From the NCBI GenBank assembly GCA_947311845.1, contig CAMZMU010000055.1:20084221-20148220 (forward strand): a stretch of 64,000 bases of DNA, written 5' to 3'. A program made the position numbers and the translations under genes. Numbering within the stretch: position 1 is the first letter of the stretch; the number at the start of each line of letters is the position of its first letter. The notes beneath the pieces are model-generated. The model did no database searches. It was not told where the DNA came from and saw only the letters and a list, made by a program, of their open reading frames with translations. This document shows positions 36,019-47,130 of this stretch, piece by piece. Source of the stretch: Poa pratensis (Eukaryota; Streptophyta; Magnoliopsida; Poales; Poaceae).

Positions 36019-36338
36019 TTTTTTTTTTTTTTTGAGAACACAGTACAACACAGACGCTCACAAATACGCACATACACTCACCCCTATGAACGCACGCACG
36101 CACACCCTACCCCTATGAGCACCTCTGAAGGACTGAGCCGGCAGATCTTGAGGTTGACGAAGTCACCACAGGCGCCTCGCTGTTGACGGGCACGTCACCT
36201 ACCACTGAAAGAATAGCGCCGGATAATCCTGAAATAAATCCAGGTAAAATGCAAACGCCCATGCCAAGTCTAGGACTTGAACCTGGGTGGGCTGGTTCCA
36301 CCACAGGGAACCCAACCATCAGAGCCAAGCTCCGTTTG
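36019..36338 (-). mobile_element. tRNA-derived SINE, about 320 bp
   Basis: The minus-strand 5' end carries a pol III promoter: an A-box-like TGGCTCTGATGG near 36317-36328 and an exact B box GGTTCAAGTCC near 36278-36288. The 3' end is an A-run (T's at 36018-36033 on +). Target duplications CTTTGGAGA(A)n TAAT flank it (about 36000-36018 and 36339-36359), differing only in A-run length. The body is a grass-type SINE with no coding capacity. Confidence 0.88.
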
Positions 36339-36359
36339 CTTTGGAGAAAAAAAAATAAT

Positions 36360-36707
36360 GGCGACGTGCTTCCCTTCATGGAAGCTAATTCTGGATAAGT
36401 CCTTGAAAATACTAGTATGTGATTTTCCAACAAGGGGAAGGGGAAAGTATCATGTGCTGTTTAGCATTTGTTAATAGGATCATGAATTTGAATAGGAGTG
36501 CTCATCGGGTAGAATTTGCCATGGTGATGTATTCATCAACTACTGGTGAGTCATGGCATCTTCTGTGCTACACGAGCGTGCTTTTCATGTCACGTCGGTG
36601 ATAAATTAATCAATCTATTATTTTTTAGTATCAAGCAACCGATGGTCCCACATCATCGGGGCCTTTCGGAAACGTGAAAGAAAATCATACAACAAGACAT
36701 CAATTTC
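36360..36707. other. short intergenic stretch, nothing recognised
   Basis: Sequence between the SINE and the minus-strand LINE, with only short chance frames. The final 20 bp before the LINE (starting 36708) form its target duplication. Confidence 0.3.
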
Positions 36708-36727
36708 ACAATATTTAGGGGCTTTTT

Positions 36728-38882
36728 TTTTAATTTTCCATATATAAATTAAAGACTGAGTACAGAATTACAATCAAACCTAGTTTGCTTCCTAACAAGT
36801 TCAGGTGCTGAGGACAGCAACAAACCACTAATACCAGAAATTTTTACATAAAGCAGCAAGCAGGTGAGCAGCCCGATTGGCCTGCCTCGGAGCATGTTGA
36901 GCACGGAAAGCAGGAAGACTTTGAATAACTTGGTACGCTTCTATATACACAGGACTTTCCTGTGCTCTTCCCCAGTTTTTGGAGTTGATCGCAGATATGA
37001 CGTTTAGACAATCGCTTTCAAGCACAGTCTTCCGGTTGAGTTGTTCAGCAAGTCGGATTCCTTCCAGCACTACCACAGCCTCAGCTTCACTGGCCGATTG
37101 ACAGCGCTCGATAGGACTCCAAGCTGAGAGGATGATTTCACCATCCTGGTTCCTGATGATGGCCCCCCAATGACCAGAGGAATTTGTGGGGTTGAAAGCC
37201 GCGTCCGTATTGCCATCCTGTTTCAGGTTTTTCCCATTCCACAGTAGGAGAAAAGTTAGTAACAGGAATAATAGGATCAATACCTTCTTGTATTTTGCTT
37301 TTACCCTTTCGGTCGTATTCATTCCAACCATTTTGAATTTGGGTGGTAGTTTTTAGGTAGTTGGTAATGAAAATAGCTGAGCCCCTTATGGAAGCCTCAC
37401 CCTTCCCAAAAATTGCGTCATTTGTCAAATGCCAAGCTCTCAACGAGATGAACAGCAACTTCGGTCTCATCTCCTTGGGTTGACCACTGAGAATGTTAAA
37501 AGCCCACTCCTCTCCCGTTTTTCTCAGATCTTCTTCTTTTGGAAGGTCCCAAAATTCTCTCATAGCCAGTCGGAGAGCCCTGGCTTTCGTACAGGTCATT
37601 ACCGCGTGGTAAGCACATTCCGGTTCCCTACCACAGAGAGAGCAGGTCAGAGGTGAATTTTTGAATCTGTTGCTTCTATTTTGCTGCACTCCAAGGGAAC
37701 TAGAGGCGAGTTTCCAGGCAAACACTCTGATTTTCGGCGGAACATCAGCTTTCCAAACTAGGTCCCACATTTTTCTGTCTCCTTCAGGTTGGCTGCTTGA
37801 TCCAATCCCCACAGGGTTTGATCTGAGGGAGAGAGCAAGATTATAAGCTTTTCACCGAAAAAAGGCCTAATTTATCAGGTTGCCAGGCCAGCTGATCATC
37901 TCCAGGAATCTTTGGGATTCTAATCTTCAAAATTTCATCAGCATCATATGCATGGAAGGTGGACTTGATAAGGTTTTCTCTCCAGTCCTTTGTAGCTGCA
38001 TCGATGAGATCTTTCACCCATCTTAACCTAGACTTGTGGGGATTGCTGGAGATTTTATGGTTACCTCTCGGTAACCAGTTGTCCCGCCAGATTCGAATTC
38101 TATAGCCATTATTGATTCTCCACACCATTCCTTTCTTCAGCAGATCCAAACCGTGCATTATGCCCTGCCAGCTAGGTGAGGCATTTTGAATAAAAGTTGT
38201 ATCCGAGAGTTCTGCATAGGGATAGTATTTTGCTTTTAAAATCCTTGCGCAAAGGCTGTCAGGTCGATCAATCAGGCGCCGAGCCTGTTTGGCCAGCAGG
38301 GCTTGGTTGAAAAGGCTTAGGTCTCTGAAGCCTATACCGCCTCTATTTTTCTTCTGAATCAGCTTTTCCCAGCCCAGCCAGTGAGTATGTTTATTTTCAT
38401 CGTCTTCATTCCACCAGAAACTCCTCGTCATCTTCATGAGGTCTTCGCAAAGGCCACTGGAAAATTTGAAAACACTCATAGCGTAGGTAGAGATGGCTTG
38501 AGCTACAGCTTTGATCGGCGTTTCTTTCACGGCACCAGAGGTATGTTTTTCATTCGAGTTTGACAGACACTTGCCATATCTGTCCTTGATGGATTGGAAG
38601 TTGCCGTTTTTCAATCTACCCTCGGGGACAGGGAGTCCCAGATATTTTTCCTCGAATACAACTGATTGTACTTCGAGGATTGTGGCGACTTCCTCTCCGT
38701 CTTTCTTTGGGCATCTTTTACCCAGGAGTAGAGAGCATTTCGAATGGTTAAGCTGCTGTCCCGTTCCCCTTTCATAGGTGGCAAGGATTTGCTTTATCAC
38801 CGAAGCTTGGTTAGCTGAGGCCTTAAAGAACAGAAGACTGTCATCAGCAAACAACAGGTTAGAGATACCCGGAGCTCTTCTA
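36728..38882 (-). mobile_element. 5'-truncated L1-type LINE, 2.15 kb, perfect 20-bp TSD
   Basis: The 20-mer ACAATATTTAGGGGCTTTTT occurs exactly at 36708-36727 and 38883-38902. The 3' A-tail (T's at 36723-36731 on +) overlaps the left copy. The insert begins inside the reverse transcriptase just before the FADD box and runs to the end of the RNase H domain, as expected for incomplete reverse transcription. Confidence 0.97.
36828..38882 (-). pseudogene. LINE ORF2 remnant: RT C-terminus, zf-RVT, RNase H
   Basis: The first frame (from 38882) starts RAPGISNLLFADDSLLFF and continues through the RT thumb (LNHSKCSLLLGKR; YLGLPVPEGRLKN; WEKLIQKKNRGGIGFRDLSL) to about 37841. The second frame (37812-37138) holds the zf-RVT domain (FAWKLASSSLGV; CSLCGREPECAYHAVMTC). 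The third (37331-36828) holds an RNase H-like domain (NTDAAF; SEAEAVVVLEG; LESDCLNVISAI; APRQANRAAHLLAALC). Frame changes between these, plus the missing 5' half, make it non-functional. Confidence 0.92.
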
Positions 38883-38902
38883 ACAATATTTAGGGGCTTT
38901 TT

Positions 38903-40148
38903 GATTGTTGGAATCTAGAAAATCAATATACCAAAACATCTTTTAAAAATATGCATTTGTTTTCCTAATGGCTCAACCAAACAAGCAATGGCCCAAACAC
39001 ATTGACGTAGGATTCAAATAGACACAATATTGTAATCATGTGCATTTCCTATTATTAGAGTTTTAAAATCCCGTGAAAGGGCGAAGTTGAACAACCATAG
39101 CCAACAATACACCCAGGTACAGAAGAATCTCACATTACAAAGTAACACAGCCAAAATAATGACAATCAACGGTGCCAAGTGAAATGTGTTAAACAAGTGC
39201 AAGAAGGCAAATCGCCTTTTCATCTAGCATGAAAAACCCATAGCTCAGAAATTCATTCTCCTTTACAATTTTATGGAAAAAAAAATCAACAAGACTTCAT
39301 TCCGTGGTATGCAGTAAGAATCGATTAGAGTTTATGTTCATTTTTGCAATGAAAAACAAGTGTGGTAGATCACATGCAAAAGGATGCATAATTTCGCTTC
39401 GTTTCGTATCTTGTCGAAGTTATTAGAATCAAATTTGACTAGCATAAGGTCTATAACTACTCGACATAGTGAACTGATAGCTAAGATCAAAACATAAGTA
39501 TTGGATTTATTAGCACTACCGCTAACATGTCGTAGGAAGAAATCTTACTTCTCCAACCATAATCAGATATAGCCTAAGTACCTAACCAAATTAAGGCAAG
39601 TTGAATTTGCAGACCTATGTTTTGGGCGGCAGTTGTAACCTAGTTGCACGCGCGTCTTCTCCTCCTGTTCCTCTCCTACCTCCTTTCTCTTGCTGGTAGA
39701 TTATTGACCAGTGAGCCAAGCCGCAATTGTGGAATTAGATTCCAAGGGGGGTGGGAGAGGCGCTCTAGGACATTGGCGATGCTGGTAGCAGCGCGCCTGG
39801 GGTTAGCCTGTTAGGTCATGAGAGAAAAGGTGTTGCTCGGGCCTGGCGGAATTAAACGCCATATATGTCACCATTCTCCATGGAGTCAGGCCATGTAAGA
39901 ACGAAAAGGGTGGGAGGTACGCCGTCGCGGTATTGTCTCCGAGGAGGAGACCGAGCGACGAAAGAGAGGCATGGCGACATGACACCATCTGCCTAAAGTT
40001 GGGGCGACGAGAGAGCTAGTTCGGTAGACACGATGCTAGGTTTCATCTGTGGTTGAACCTGCGGCTAAGATCACTCGATTATTCATCTGACAATCACGAA
40101 AGCGCAACAAGAATGCAACCACAACTCATTTCATGCTCCCGATCTCCA
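38903..40148. other. intergenic, nothing recognised
   Basis: AT-rich to about 39600, then a moderately GC-rich block (39640-40060) without a convincing frame. No element boundaries are seen. Confidence 0.3.
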
Positions 40149-40490
40149 GTGATCATGATAGTTTAAAAAAAATCGAAAAAATATTTACTAGTTTTAATTT
40201 TTTTGAAAAAATATCAGATGCAGGTGCAGCCAATAGTGTATTAAGCAAACGTGCCAAAAATCACCTTCAAATACTTTGTATTCTGGACTACAAAATCTGA
40301 TAAATTTGGAGATTTCAAAATATGCATATTTAGATTCACACTTTTTTCATTTTTTTAGACCATAATACAAAATATTTGAAGTTAATTTTTTGCTCGTTTG
40401 TGGGGTACACCAATGGCTACATCCGGGATTTGTTTTAATTTTTTAAAACTCATAAATATTTTTTCAGTTCTTTAAACTATCGGGATCAGT
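40149..40490. mobile_element. foldback MITE (family A, copy 1)
   Basis: The ends are inverted copies: GTGATCATGATAGTTTAAA at the left and, in reverse complement, ACTGATCCCGATAGTTTAAA at the right. Internal motif AAATCTGATAAATTTGGAGA recurs, inverted and slightly changed, in the element at 43561-43835. No coding capacity. Confidence 0.65.
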
Positions 40491-40563
40491 ATAACTCTGG
40501 AGTCAAAAAAAAAAATCTATGCGAGAAAGAAAGAAATATTGAATGGACGAGTTGGGTGCAGCA

Positions 40564-41276
40564 TCCGGCTGCACATAACCGAACCGTAACCGAAAACCGA
40601 AACCGAAAAAACCTAACCGTGACCGAAATTCCGGTTTTTACGGTTAGTGGTTAAGGTTACAGTTAGCTAAAATGCTCACCATATGACCTCCGGTTAATTC
40701 GGTTTATAACCGAAAAACCAGTGGTTTAACCGAACTAACCGAACAACCCAGCCCAACAGAAAAAAACACGTCAAAAGCCCAGCCCAGCATTATGTAATTC
40801 ATAAACCTTGCACTAAAACATGTCTAGATACATGTGTGCGTGGAATAGCTAGAAAGTCTTATATTTTGATACGGAGGTAGTAGTATTCAAAGGTGATCTG
40901 ACCTACTGGTTATTGCGTTCAATGAACTATATTGCACCTGTAGTCACGAGTTCAAGTCCCAGTTTTGCACCCTTTTTTTTAACCTTGATCGAAATTTCAT
41001 TGTTTTCATGTGTATCGTTTTTGTAACACATTTAGTTTGGTCATACAAAATATAAAACTGAAATATATTGTCATAACATTTATGTGTTTTCAAAAATTCG
41101 CGTCAACTTTGGTTAATTTGGTTATTACCGAAACCGAACCGAAGTTGAATGGTTATTACCAAAACCTAACCATATTTTTATATAAAACCGTATTTACCGA
41201 AGTATCAAAACCGTATTTACCGTATAACCATATAAACCGAACCGAAATAACCAAATTAACCGAACGCGCAGCCTTA
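40564..41276. mobile_element. hAT-type non-autonomous element, 713 bp
   Basis: The termini TCCGGCTGCAC and, in reverse complement, TAAGGCTGCGC are flanked by the exact 8-bp duplication GTGCAGCA (40556-40563 and 41277-41284). Both ends are filled with AACCGAA/TTCGGTT-type motifs. A Stowaway-like terminus (near 40860-40880) and a tRNA-like segment (40895-40980) are nested inside. There is no transposase. Confidence 0.8.
40895..40980 (+). repeat. tRNA-like / SINE-head fragment inside the hAT element
   Basis: GAGTTCAAGTCCC at 40949-40961 matches a pol III B box and is followed by a pairing-like 3' arm and a run of eight T's, a pol III terminator. No good A box is seen upstream, so this is at best a decayed tRNA or SINE head. 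Confidence 0.4.
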
Positions 41277-41636
41277 GTGCAGCATGAAGGGAAAAACTAA
41301 AGCTAGGAATAGTGGGCTTGAATGGAACATCTCGCGTGGTCGCTTTGACAGACCCAAGAATATCAAATGCGGCCCACGATGTAAACTCGTCCGTTCTTTC
41401 TTGGAATTCCGATTCCTAAATCCGACACCGAGCAATTCGCGTGTGTCGTCTATCAACACGTGATGGATCATGAATCTTGGCCGGAAAAGGAATCCGACTC
41501 CGACCTGTACGTGAACACGACAGTCCTCGGAAAACAAACAGACGAGCAGCCCATATAATCCATCCACACTTGGATCCACCGCCAAGAATATCAGGTACTC
41601 CGTACGTACTACGTGAACAGATCATCAACTGCACCG

Positions 41637-42260
41637 ATGGCCAGCGTGATCATGGAAGAAGAAGCGCAGTTCTGGTGCCACGCATGCGGCCGCCTCCACG
41701 GCACCAACGCCGGCGAAGCAGTCGCGGCCTGCCCCTTCTGCTTAGCACCGACCGAGAGCATCGTCGACATCATGGACGGCAGCACGTTCCTCGACGGCTG
41801 CCGCCAGGCGACGCCGCCCGACCGCGCCCGCTTATCGGCCGAGCTCGTCACGGTCCTTGGCGCGGAGCTCACCTGCCCGATCTGCCTGGACGAGCTGGAG
41901 CCCGGCGCCAGCGCCGCCGAGACGCCGTGCAAGCACATGTACCACCCGGCCTGCCTCGCGCCGTGGCTCGAGGCCAAGGGCACTTGCCCAGTCTGCCGCG
42001 GGGAGTCCACGGAAGAGGCCAACGTGGCCGGCGCCTCCCCGGACGGCCTTATCCTCGGGGACATGCGGATAGCCGGACAGTTGGCCCTCGGACGGCGTAT
42101 CGCAGGGCGGGTCCACGTCGTCGGGGTCCTCAACGAGGACGGCGAGCCCATGCAGCACCGCAGCCCGCGGACCTACCGAGCGCGGCGCCGCCTCCGCTTG
42201 TTCAGGGCAGTGTACCGCCGGTGGCCGGTGAGTGCGTCAGGCCAGCCGCGCACGAGATAG
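41637..42260 (+). CDS. RING-H2 E3 ubiquitin ligase with N-terminal zinc ribbon
   Basis: An intronless 207-codon frame, ATG at 41637-41639 to TAG at 42258-42260. An N-terminal zinc ribbon uses C14/C17 and C32/C35 (CHAC...CPFC). The RING-H2 domain has the complete C3H2C3 set at C80, C83, C98, H100, H103, C106, C117 and C120, with the W110 expected for E2 contact. The tail is Arg-rich (RTYRARRRLRLFRAVYRRW). The layout resembles the RNF126/BCA2-like group; such proteins transfer ubiquitin from an E2 to substrates, here unknown. The ATG was preferred because the open frame upstream has no ATG. It is GC-rich and unbroken, within MITE-dense DNA. Confidence 0.88.
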   Translation: MASVIMEEEAQFWCHACGRLHGTNAGEAVAACPFCLAPTESIVDIMDGSTFLDGCRQATPPDRARLSAELVTVLGAELTCPICLDELEPGASAAETPCKHMYHPACLAPWLEAKGTCPVCRGESTEEANVAGASPDGLILGDMRIAGQLALGRRIAGRVHVVGVLNEDGEPMQHRSPRTYRARRRLRLFRAVYRRWPVSASGQPRTR

Positions 42261-43560
42261 AAAGCGCCGGCCTTGTGCCCGCGACAGTAATGTGTGTTGT
42301 GTTAACATTCCTGTTGCATGCATGCAAGATAATGAGATTTTGACTGCAACCATTAGATCGATGATGTCGAAGATTTCGATACAGCTGCCGACGTTAAGAG
42401 ATATTCAGTTATTTGCGTGTGACAGAGGATTAAGAAGACCACCTTTGCCCTTAGCCTTTTGCAACCAGGAACGACCCATGGTTTGTGGGATGACTCCCCC
42501 GCTGCCCAAACCATGATGGTCGATCATTACCATTCCGGCTACGTACGGCGCGCCATCATAACGGCTAAAGGTCTACAACTGACAGCAATTCAGACAACCT
42601 ATTTCAACTCAGCTCCGTTCGTCCTCGCGCGTGTGGTTCAAAAGTTGTTGAAACGTAGGAATGAAAAACGTAGAAATAGGTAACATATTAAATCTTACAA
42701 GAATTGAAAACACATGGATTTGAACCTTGTTTGTCTATGCGTGCAGTCATGCCCTCATATAGGCGGACGAGCTCAATTTTTTTTTGAGAGAATATACCCA
42801 TAATCTGGTTGCCCCCATCTCCCTCATTTTTCAAACCAAACGGCTGGTAACCACTGAAAAAGTGGCTATTCCTAGCCAATTAAGAATAGCCATTGAACCA
42901 AAAGTATCTAAATTGTCCGGTCACTTGCATATTATTGGTGGGGCGAGGATAGAAAAAAAAAGTAGTCTCGCGAGGGCGCCTTCAACATGGCAGAAAACCC
43001 CGACATGCCCGAACACCCTCATTTTCATCCTAAATATGAACTGGAAATGGGGGTTGTCTGACAACCCAGACATATAGGGGGAGTGTGTTCCGGCTGGGTA
43101 GATTTTTCTCCTCTCTTGTCCGGGCACCATTCACGTTGTCTGTCCAGACAAACATGGACAAAATTGGGGTCCGGTTAAAGATGCTCTAATAGATGTCGTT
43201 TGGTGAAAATTATGTTTTTAAAGAATTGTGTCATCTATGGAGAATTGCAGTGGTATTTTTTGAAAGATGAAAATTGTAGTGGTGTTTCTCAAATAGCCGA
43301 AAATTGCACTGGCATGTATCCAATTAACCATAGTTTTTATAGGAGTGAGCTCTCATAAAATTGGACCTAAGTGAAAATTACCATGAAATTATATGCAAAT
43401 AAAACTATAAGAATATTCCTAGGGTTACAACACCAATAAACTAAATAAGCTCTGTATGAAAATTAATAAGCACGGAATGCCCATAATTCTGAGTGGAGAT
43501 TGTTTTGGCTCCCGAGTTCCAGTGCTCCAGCAATTTAAAGAAATTTGAAAATTATATTTT
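42261..43560. other. 3' flank of the RING gene and decayed transposon ends
   Basis: No gene is seen. Near 43155-43185 lies a decayed TIR-type terminus, which in reverse complement starts TTAGAGCATCTTTAACCGGA. It shares the TTAGAGCATCT start with the element at 45.6-46.8 kb. Its other end was not found. Confidence 0.35.
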
Positions 43561-43835
43561 GAGTTTCAAAATTCTAAAAAAATTCCGGATGTTGCCAGCG
43601 GATTTTCCTTCAAACGTGCAAAAACTAAAATTAAAATCCTTTGTATTTGGAGGTTGGAGCTACACAAAACTGAAAAAGTGTGGATCTTAGTATGTATAAT
43701 TTTAAATCTCTAAATTTATCAGATTTTGTCATTTTTATGTAGCTAAAAATATAAAGTATTTGAAATCGATATTTTATACTTTTGTGGGATGCACCATTAC
43801 CTAGATCCAGATTTTTTTAGAATTTGTTGAAACTC
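43561..43835. mobile_element. foldback MITE (family A, copy 2)
   Basis: The left arm GAGTTTCAAAATTCTAAAAA is matched in inverted form by the right arm (43807-43835). The interior (around 43670-43740) carries, in reverse complement, the CTGATAAATTT...GATTT...CACACTTTTT segment found in copy 1 at about 40298-40355. The two belong to one palindromic family. Confidence 0.6.
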
Positions 43836-43943
43836 TAAAATACCATTTTCGAATTTTGTTAAGTGGCAGGAACACTGGTGCCGAGTAGCAAAAGACACTT
43901 CCGCATAATTCCTCGCTGATGACATGTTCCGGTTGCGAGCGCG

Positions 43944-44470
43944 CGCATAGACTACAAGGGGTCTTTCATGGCGGCATCTGCAACGTTCGTTTCACATGTC
44001 TCTACGGCAACGATGGCGGAAGCACTTGCAATGGAAGAGGGACTAGCACTTGCGAATAGGATGAGTTACAATGTGATACAAGCTGAATCTGATTCTACTG
44101 ATGCTATTGAAGCTTGCGCAGGTGGTGAGATGTGGTGGTCTCCATCAGCGACAATTTTTGCAGATTGTGTTGATTATGTTGCTTCCATCGGGACAGTGTC
44201 CTTCCAGCATTGCCCAAGGGAAGCTAATGGAGTTGCTCATGATCTAGCTAAGCATAGTTTTTCTACTGAAAATTTCTTGTAATTGGGTCGATGAACCCCG
44301 AGTTTTTTGCTAGATGCACTGTTAAACGATGTAACTATGTGATACTTTGGAGGCAGCAAGTTTCAGACGCACTATTTTCCTTACCAGGGTACCTGAGGGG
44401 ACTGGAAAGTTTTTAATGAGACGGTTTGCTGACCTAATATATGGTGGTTAAAATTTAAAAAAGAAAAGAT
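43944..44470 (+). mobile_element. 5'-truncated LINE fragment with RNase H
   Basis: The frame 43968-44282 encodes an RNase H-like (RVT_3) domain: DYKGSF before the first Met, AEALAMEEGLALANRM, QAESDSTDAIEAC, then CPREANGVAHDLAKHSF. A 3' UTR of about 170 bp ends in an A-rich tail near 44452-44470. It lacks RT and endonuclease. No target duplication was identified, and the plastid-derived DNA begins directly after the tail. Confidence 0.75.
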
Positions 44471-44477
44471 GAACGCG

Positions 44478-44998
<521 letters not shown>

Positions 44999-44999
44999 T

Positions 45000-45596
45000 A
45001 GCTACCGCACGCACTCTCGATAATTCGACGACATCCTCCAGAGGGAGGCCAGTCACGCTGTAACTGTCCCCCCTTATCCACCGTTCGCGACCAATCCAAT
45101 GGTTCAGATTGATCCAAAATCTAAACTCGAAATTCAAATATTTCAGAAAAAAATCAGTAAGTTGTATATATCTTTCTTGGTATTCTGAGAAAATTTCACG
45201 TCTTTTGGATCACTCGTTTATGAGTTAATAGATTTTTAAGATCAAAATAGAAAAAGCTCTTTAATGATAAACCACTTATCAAAATGAAGCGAAACTGAAT
45301 CCCAGTCCCCTCCGGAGAACCGGGTGCGGCAGGAGTGCGCAGAGTCATGGCCTGAACGACCCCCAACTGTGCAACTAGATGCGGACACACCAGCCAATCC
45401 TGTACTTTACCGCTGCCCGGCCGCCCATCCTCATCTCCGATCTGATGTGGTAGTAGGTAGATTCTGAAGGTCCATGCATGGACGTGGGTCATGGGCTCCT
45501 AGCACGAGCAACACTGCAACATCACTACTGTGCCTACCTACCAAGCCATGAATCACACGCGTTGTTCGATCTCATCTGATACGAACTGTTCTGTCC
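45000..45596. other. intergenic, nothing recognised
   Basis: Sequence between the plastid insertion and the AP2 transposon, with no coding or repeat structure that I can support. Confidence 0.3.
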
Positions 45597-46777
45597 GAGC
45601 ATCTCTAGCAGACGCCGGAAATGGAGCGCGCGGCATATAACCAATTTTTCCCGCGCGTGGGGCTATTTCGCGCGCTCCAGCAGACACGGAAAAAAAGCGC
45701 GCGCTCAGAAAACGGAAGCGCGCTGGCCAACGCGCTACGTTTCGCATTAAATACCCCGCCCCGCGGCCACAGCGCGCTCACTCCACGCGTCTCTCTCCTC
45801 TCCCAACCGCTCTCTCTCTCCCACGCCCGCTTGGAATCCCCACGCCGCCGCCACGATGCCTCCGCGCCGCCGCTCCCAATCCGGCTACCTCGGCGTCCGC
45901 GAGCGCCCAAACGGGACGTTCACCGCCGAGATCCGGTCCGGCGACAGCCGCGTCCCCCTCGGGACGTTCGGGACCGCGACGGAGGCCGCCCGCGTGTACG
46001 ACGCGGCGGCGTGGAGGCTCAACCGCCAGCGCCGCTCGATGAACTTCCAGGACTGCCGCGACGCGCAGGAGGCGGCTAACCTGGCGCCTGAGCCGCGCCT
46101 CGTCACCGCCGAAGACCACCGCCTCCGCGCGACGCTCCGCCTGGTCGAGGAGCGCGACCAGCGCGCCGTCGCCGACTGGTACCGGGACCACCCGCGCGAA
46201 GAGCGCGACGAACTGGAGTTATGGAACACCCGCGCGGCCGAGCGGGCGGAGCGGCGTTTAGAGCGCCACGATTGGCGGCAGGAGCGCCGCCGAGCGAAGG
46301 AGCAGGCGGAGGCGGAACTGGCGGCAGGCCTCGCCAACTGGCCCGCCGGCGACCCCAGGTGGCTCGCGCTGGAGGAGGAGATTTCGGAGACCACCAACTC
46401 CGATTCCGATTTCTCCTCCGACTCCGATTTCTAGTTCATCGAATACTAGTTCCTCCGGCTCGCGTTTGGGTTTAGGATGTAGTTATTTTAGGATGTAGTA
46501 AATCGAATCGAATCTTGTTCGTATTCGCCTGTTCGTGTAAATCGAATCGAGTTCGTCTGTTCGTCCGAGTTCGTCCTCATGTTCGTATTTGGGTTCTTTG
46601 AAAAAGAGTGCAGATTGCGGCGCGGCATTTTAGCGCATCTGTTAAACCATCCAGTTTTCGCGCGGCATTTTAGCGCGGCTGCTAAAGCAAAAGTGTCGGC
46701 CAGCGCGCTAAAACGGTGTTTTGGCGCTGCAAAAATTTTTAGGGCGCCGGCGCGTTGGGCGTCTGTTGGAGATGCTC
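45597..46777 (+). mobile_element. TIR DNA transposon carrying an AP2/ERF gene, 1.18 kb
   Basis: The left end GAGCATCTCTAGCAGACGCC and the reverse complement of the right end, GAGCATCTCCAACAGACGCC, match at 17 of 20 positions. The GCGCG-rich subterminal regions (45620-45740; 46615-46760) repeat motifs such as GCGCGGC and GCGCGCT. The right end is followed by TAA, and TTAGAGCATCTCC resembles grass PIF/Harbinger-like termini. The left flank (TCC) does not show a matching TSD, so the superfamily is tentative. There is no transposase; the cargo is the AP2/ERF frame. Confidence 0.8.
45856..46434 (+). CDS. AP2/ERF-domain protein carried by a TIR element
   Basis: An intronless 192-codon frame from ATG 45856 to TAG 46432-46434. 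A single AP2/ERF domain covers about residues 9-64: YRG element YLGVRERPNGTFTAEI (11-26) and the RAYD-type helix AARVYDAAAWRL (44-55), ending RRSMNF. The C-terminal half is a charged, Arg/Glu-rich, probably helical segment (about 95-165), then an acidic Ser/Asp tail (SDSDFSSDSDF). AP2/ERF domains bind GCC-box or DRE-like DNA in the nucleus; the unusual C-terminus and the host transposon suggest this is not a standard ERF. From memory, very similar MPPRRR-starting proteins are numerous in Triticeae annotations. The frame is intact, which argues for recent spread or selection. Confidence 0.85.
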   Translation: MPPRRRSQSGYLGVRERPNGTFTAEIRSGDSRVPLGTFGTATEAARVYDAAAWRLNRQRRSMNFQDCRDAQEAANLAPEPRLVTAEDHRLRATLRLVEERDQRAVADWYRDHPREERDELELWNTRAAERAERRLERHDWRQERRRAKEQAEAELAAGLANWPAGDPRWLALEEEISETTNSDSDFSSDSDF

Positions 46778-47130
46778 TAATAATCAGTTAAACAACGTCA
46801 CCAAATTAACCAATCCGTAATTGCTGTGGTATCCATCCATTCCATAATCTAAATGCATGATTTGGCCAATTTAATCTTGTGTAGTGTAGGGTGAGGACTT
46901 GACGAGTGAGCTAGTAGCATGATGATGCGGATGCGGATGCGTTTCCAGGTTGAAGGACAAACGTGTCCGAGGAAAGCAGCTGACGCACCTCGCTGTCTCC
47001 AGCAACCGACGAGTACTGTGTGGGAAAAACCAAACCTAGTGCTCGATCAGCTCGGTCCCTGAAACGGGGGATCTGCAGGGCGACGACAAGGAGTAACAGC
47101 GGCGTTGTATATAGTGGACTAGTGGTACCA

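Noticed and set aside
45856..46434. Ordinary chromosomal ERF gene
   Set aside because: The matching inverted termini and repeated GC-rich subterminal regions on both sides indicate transposon cargo instead.
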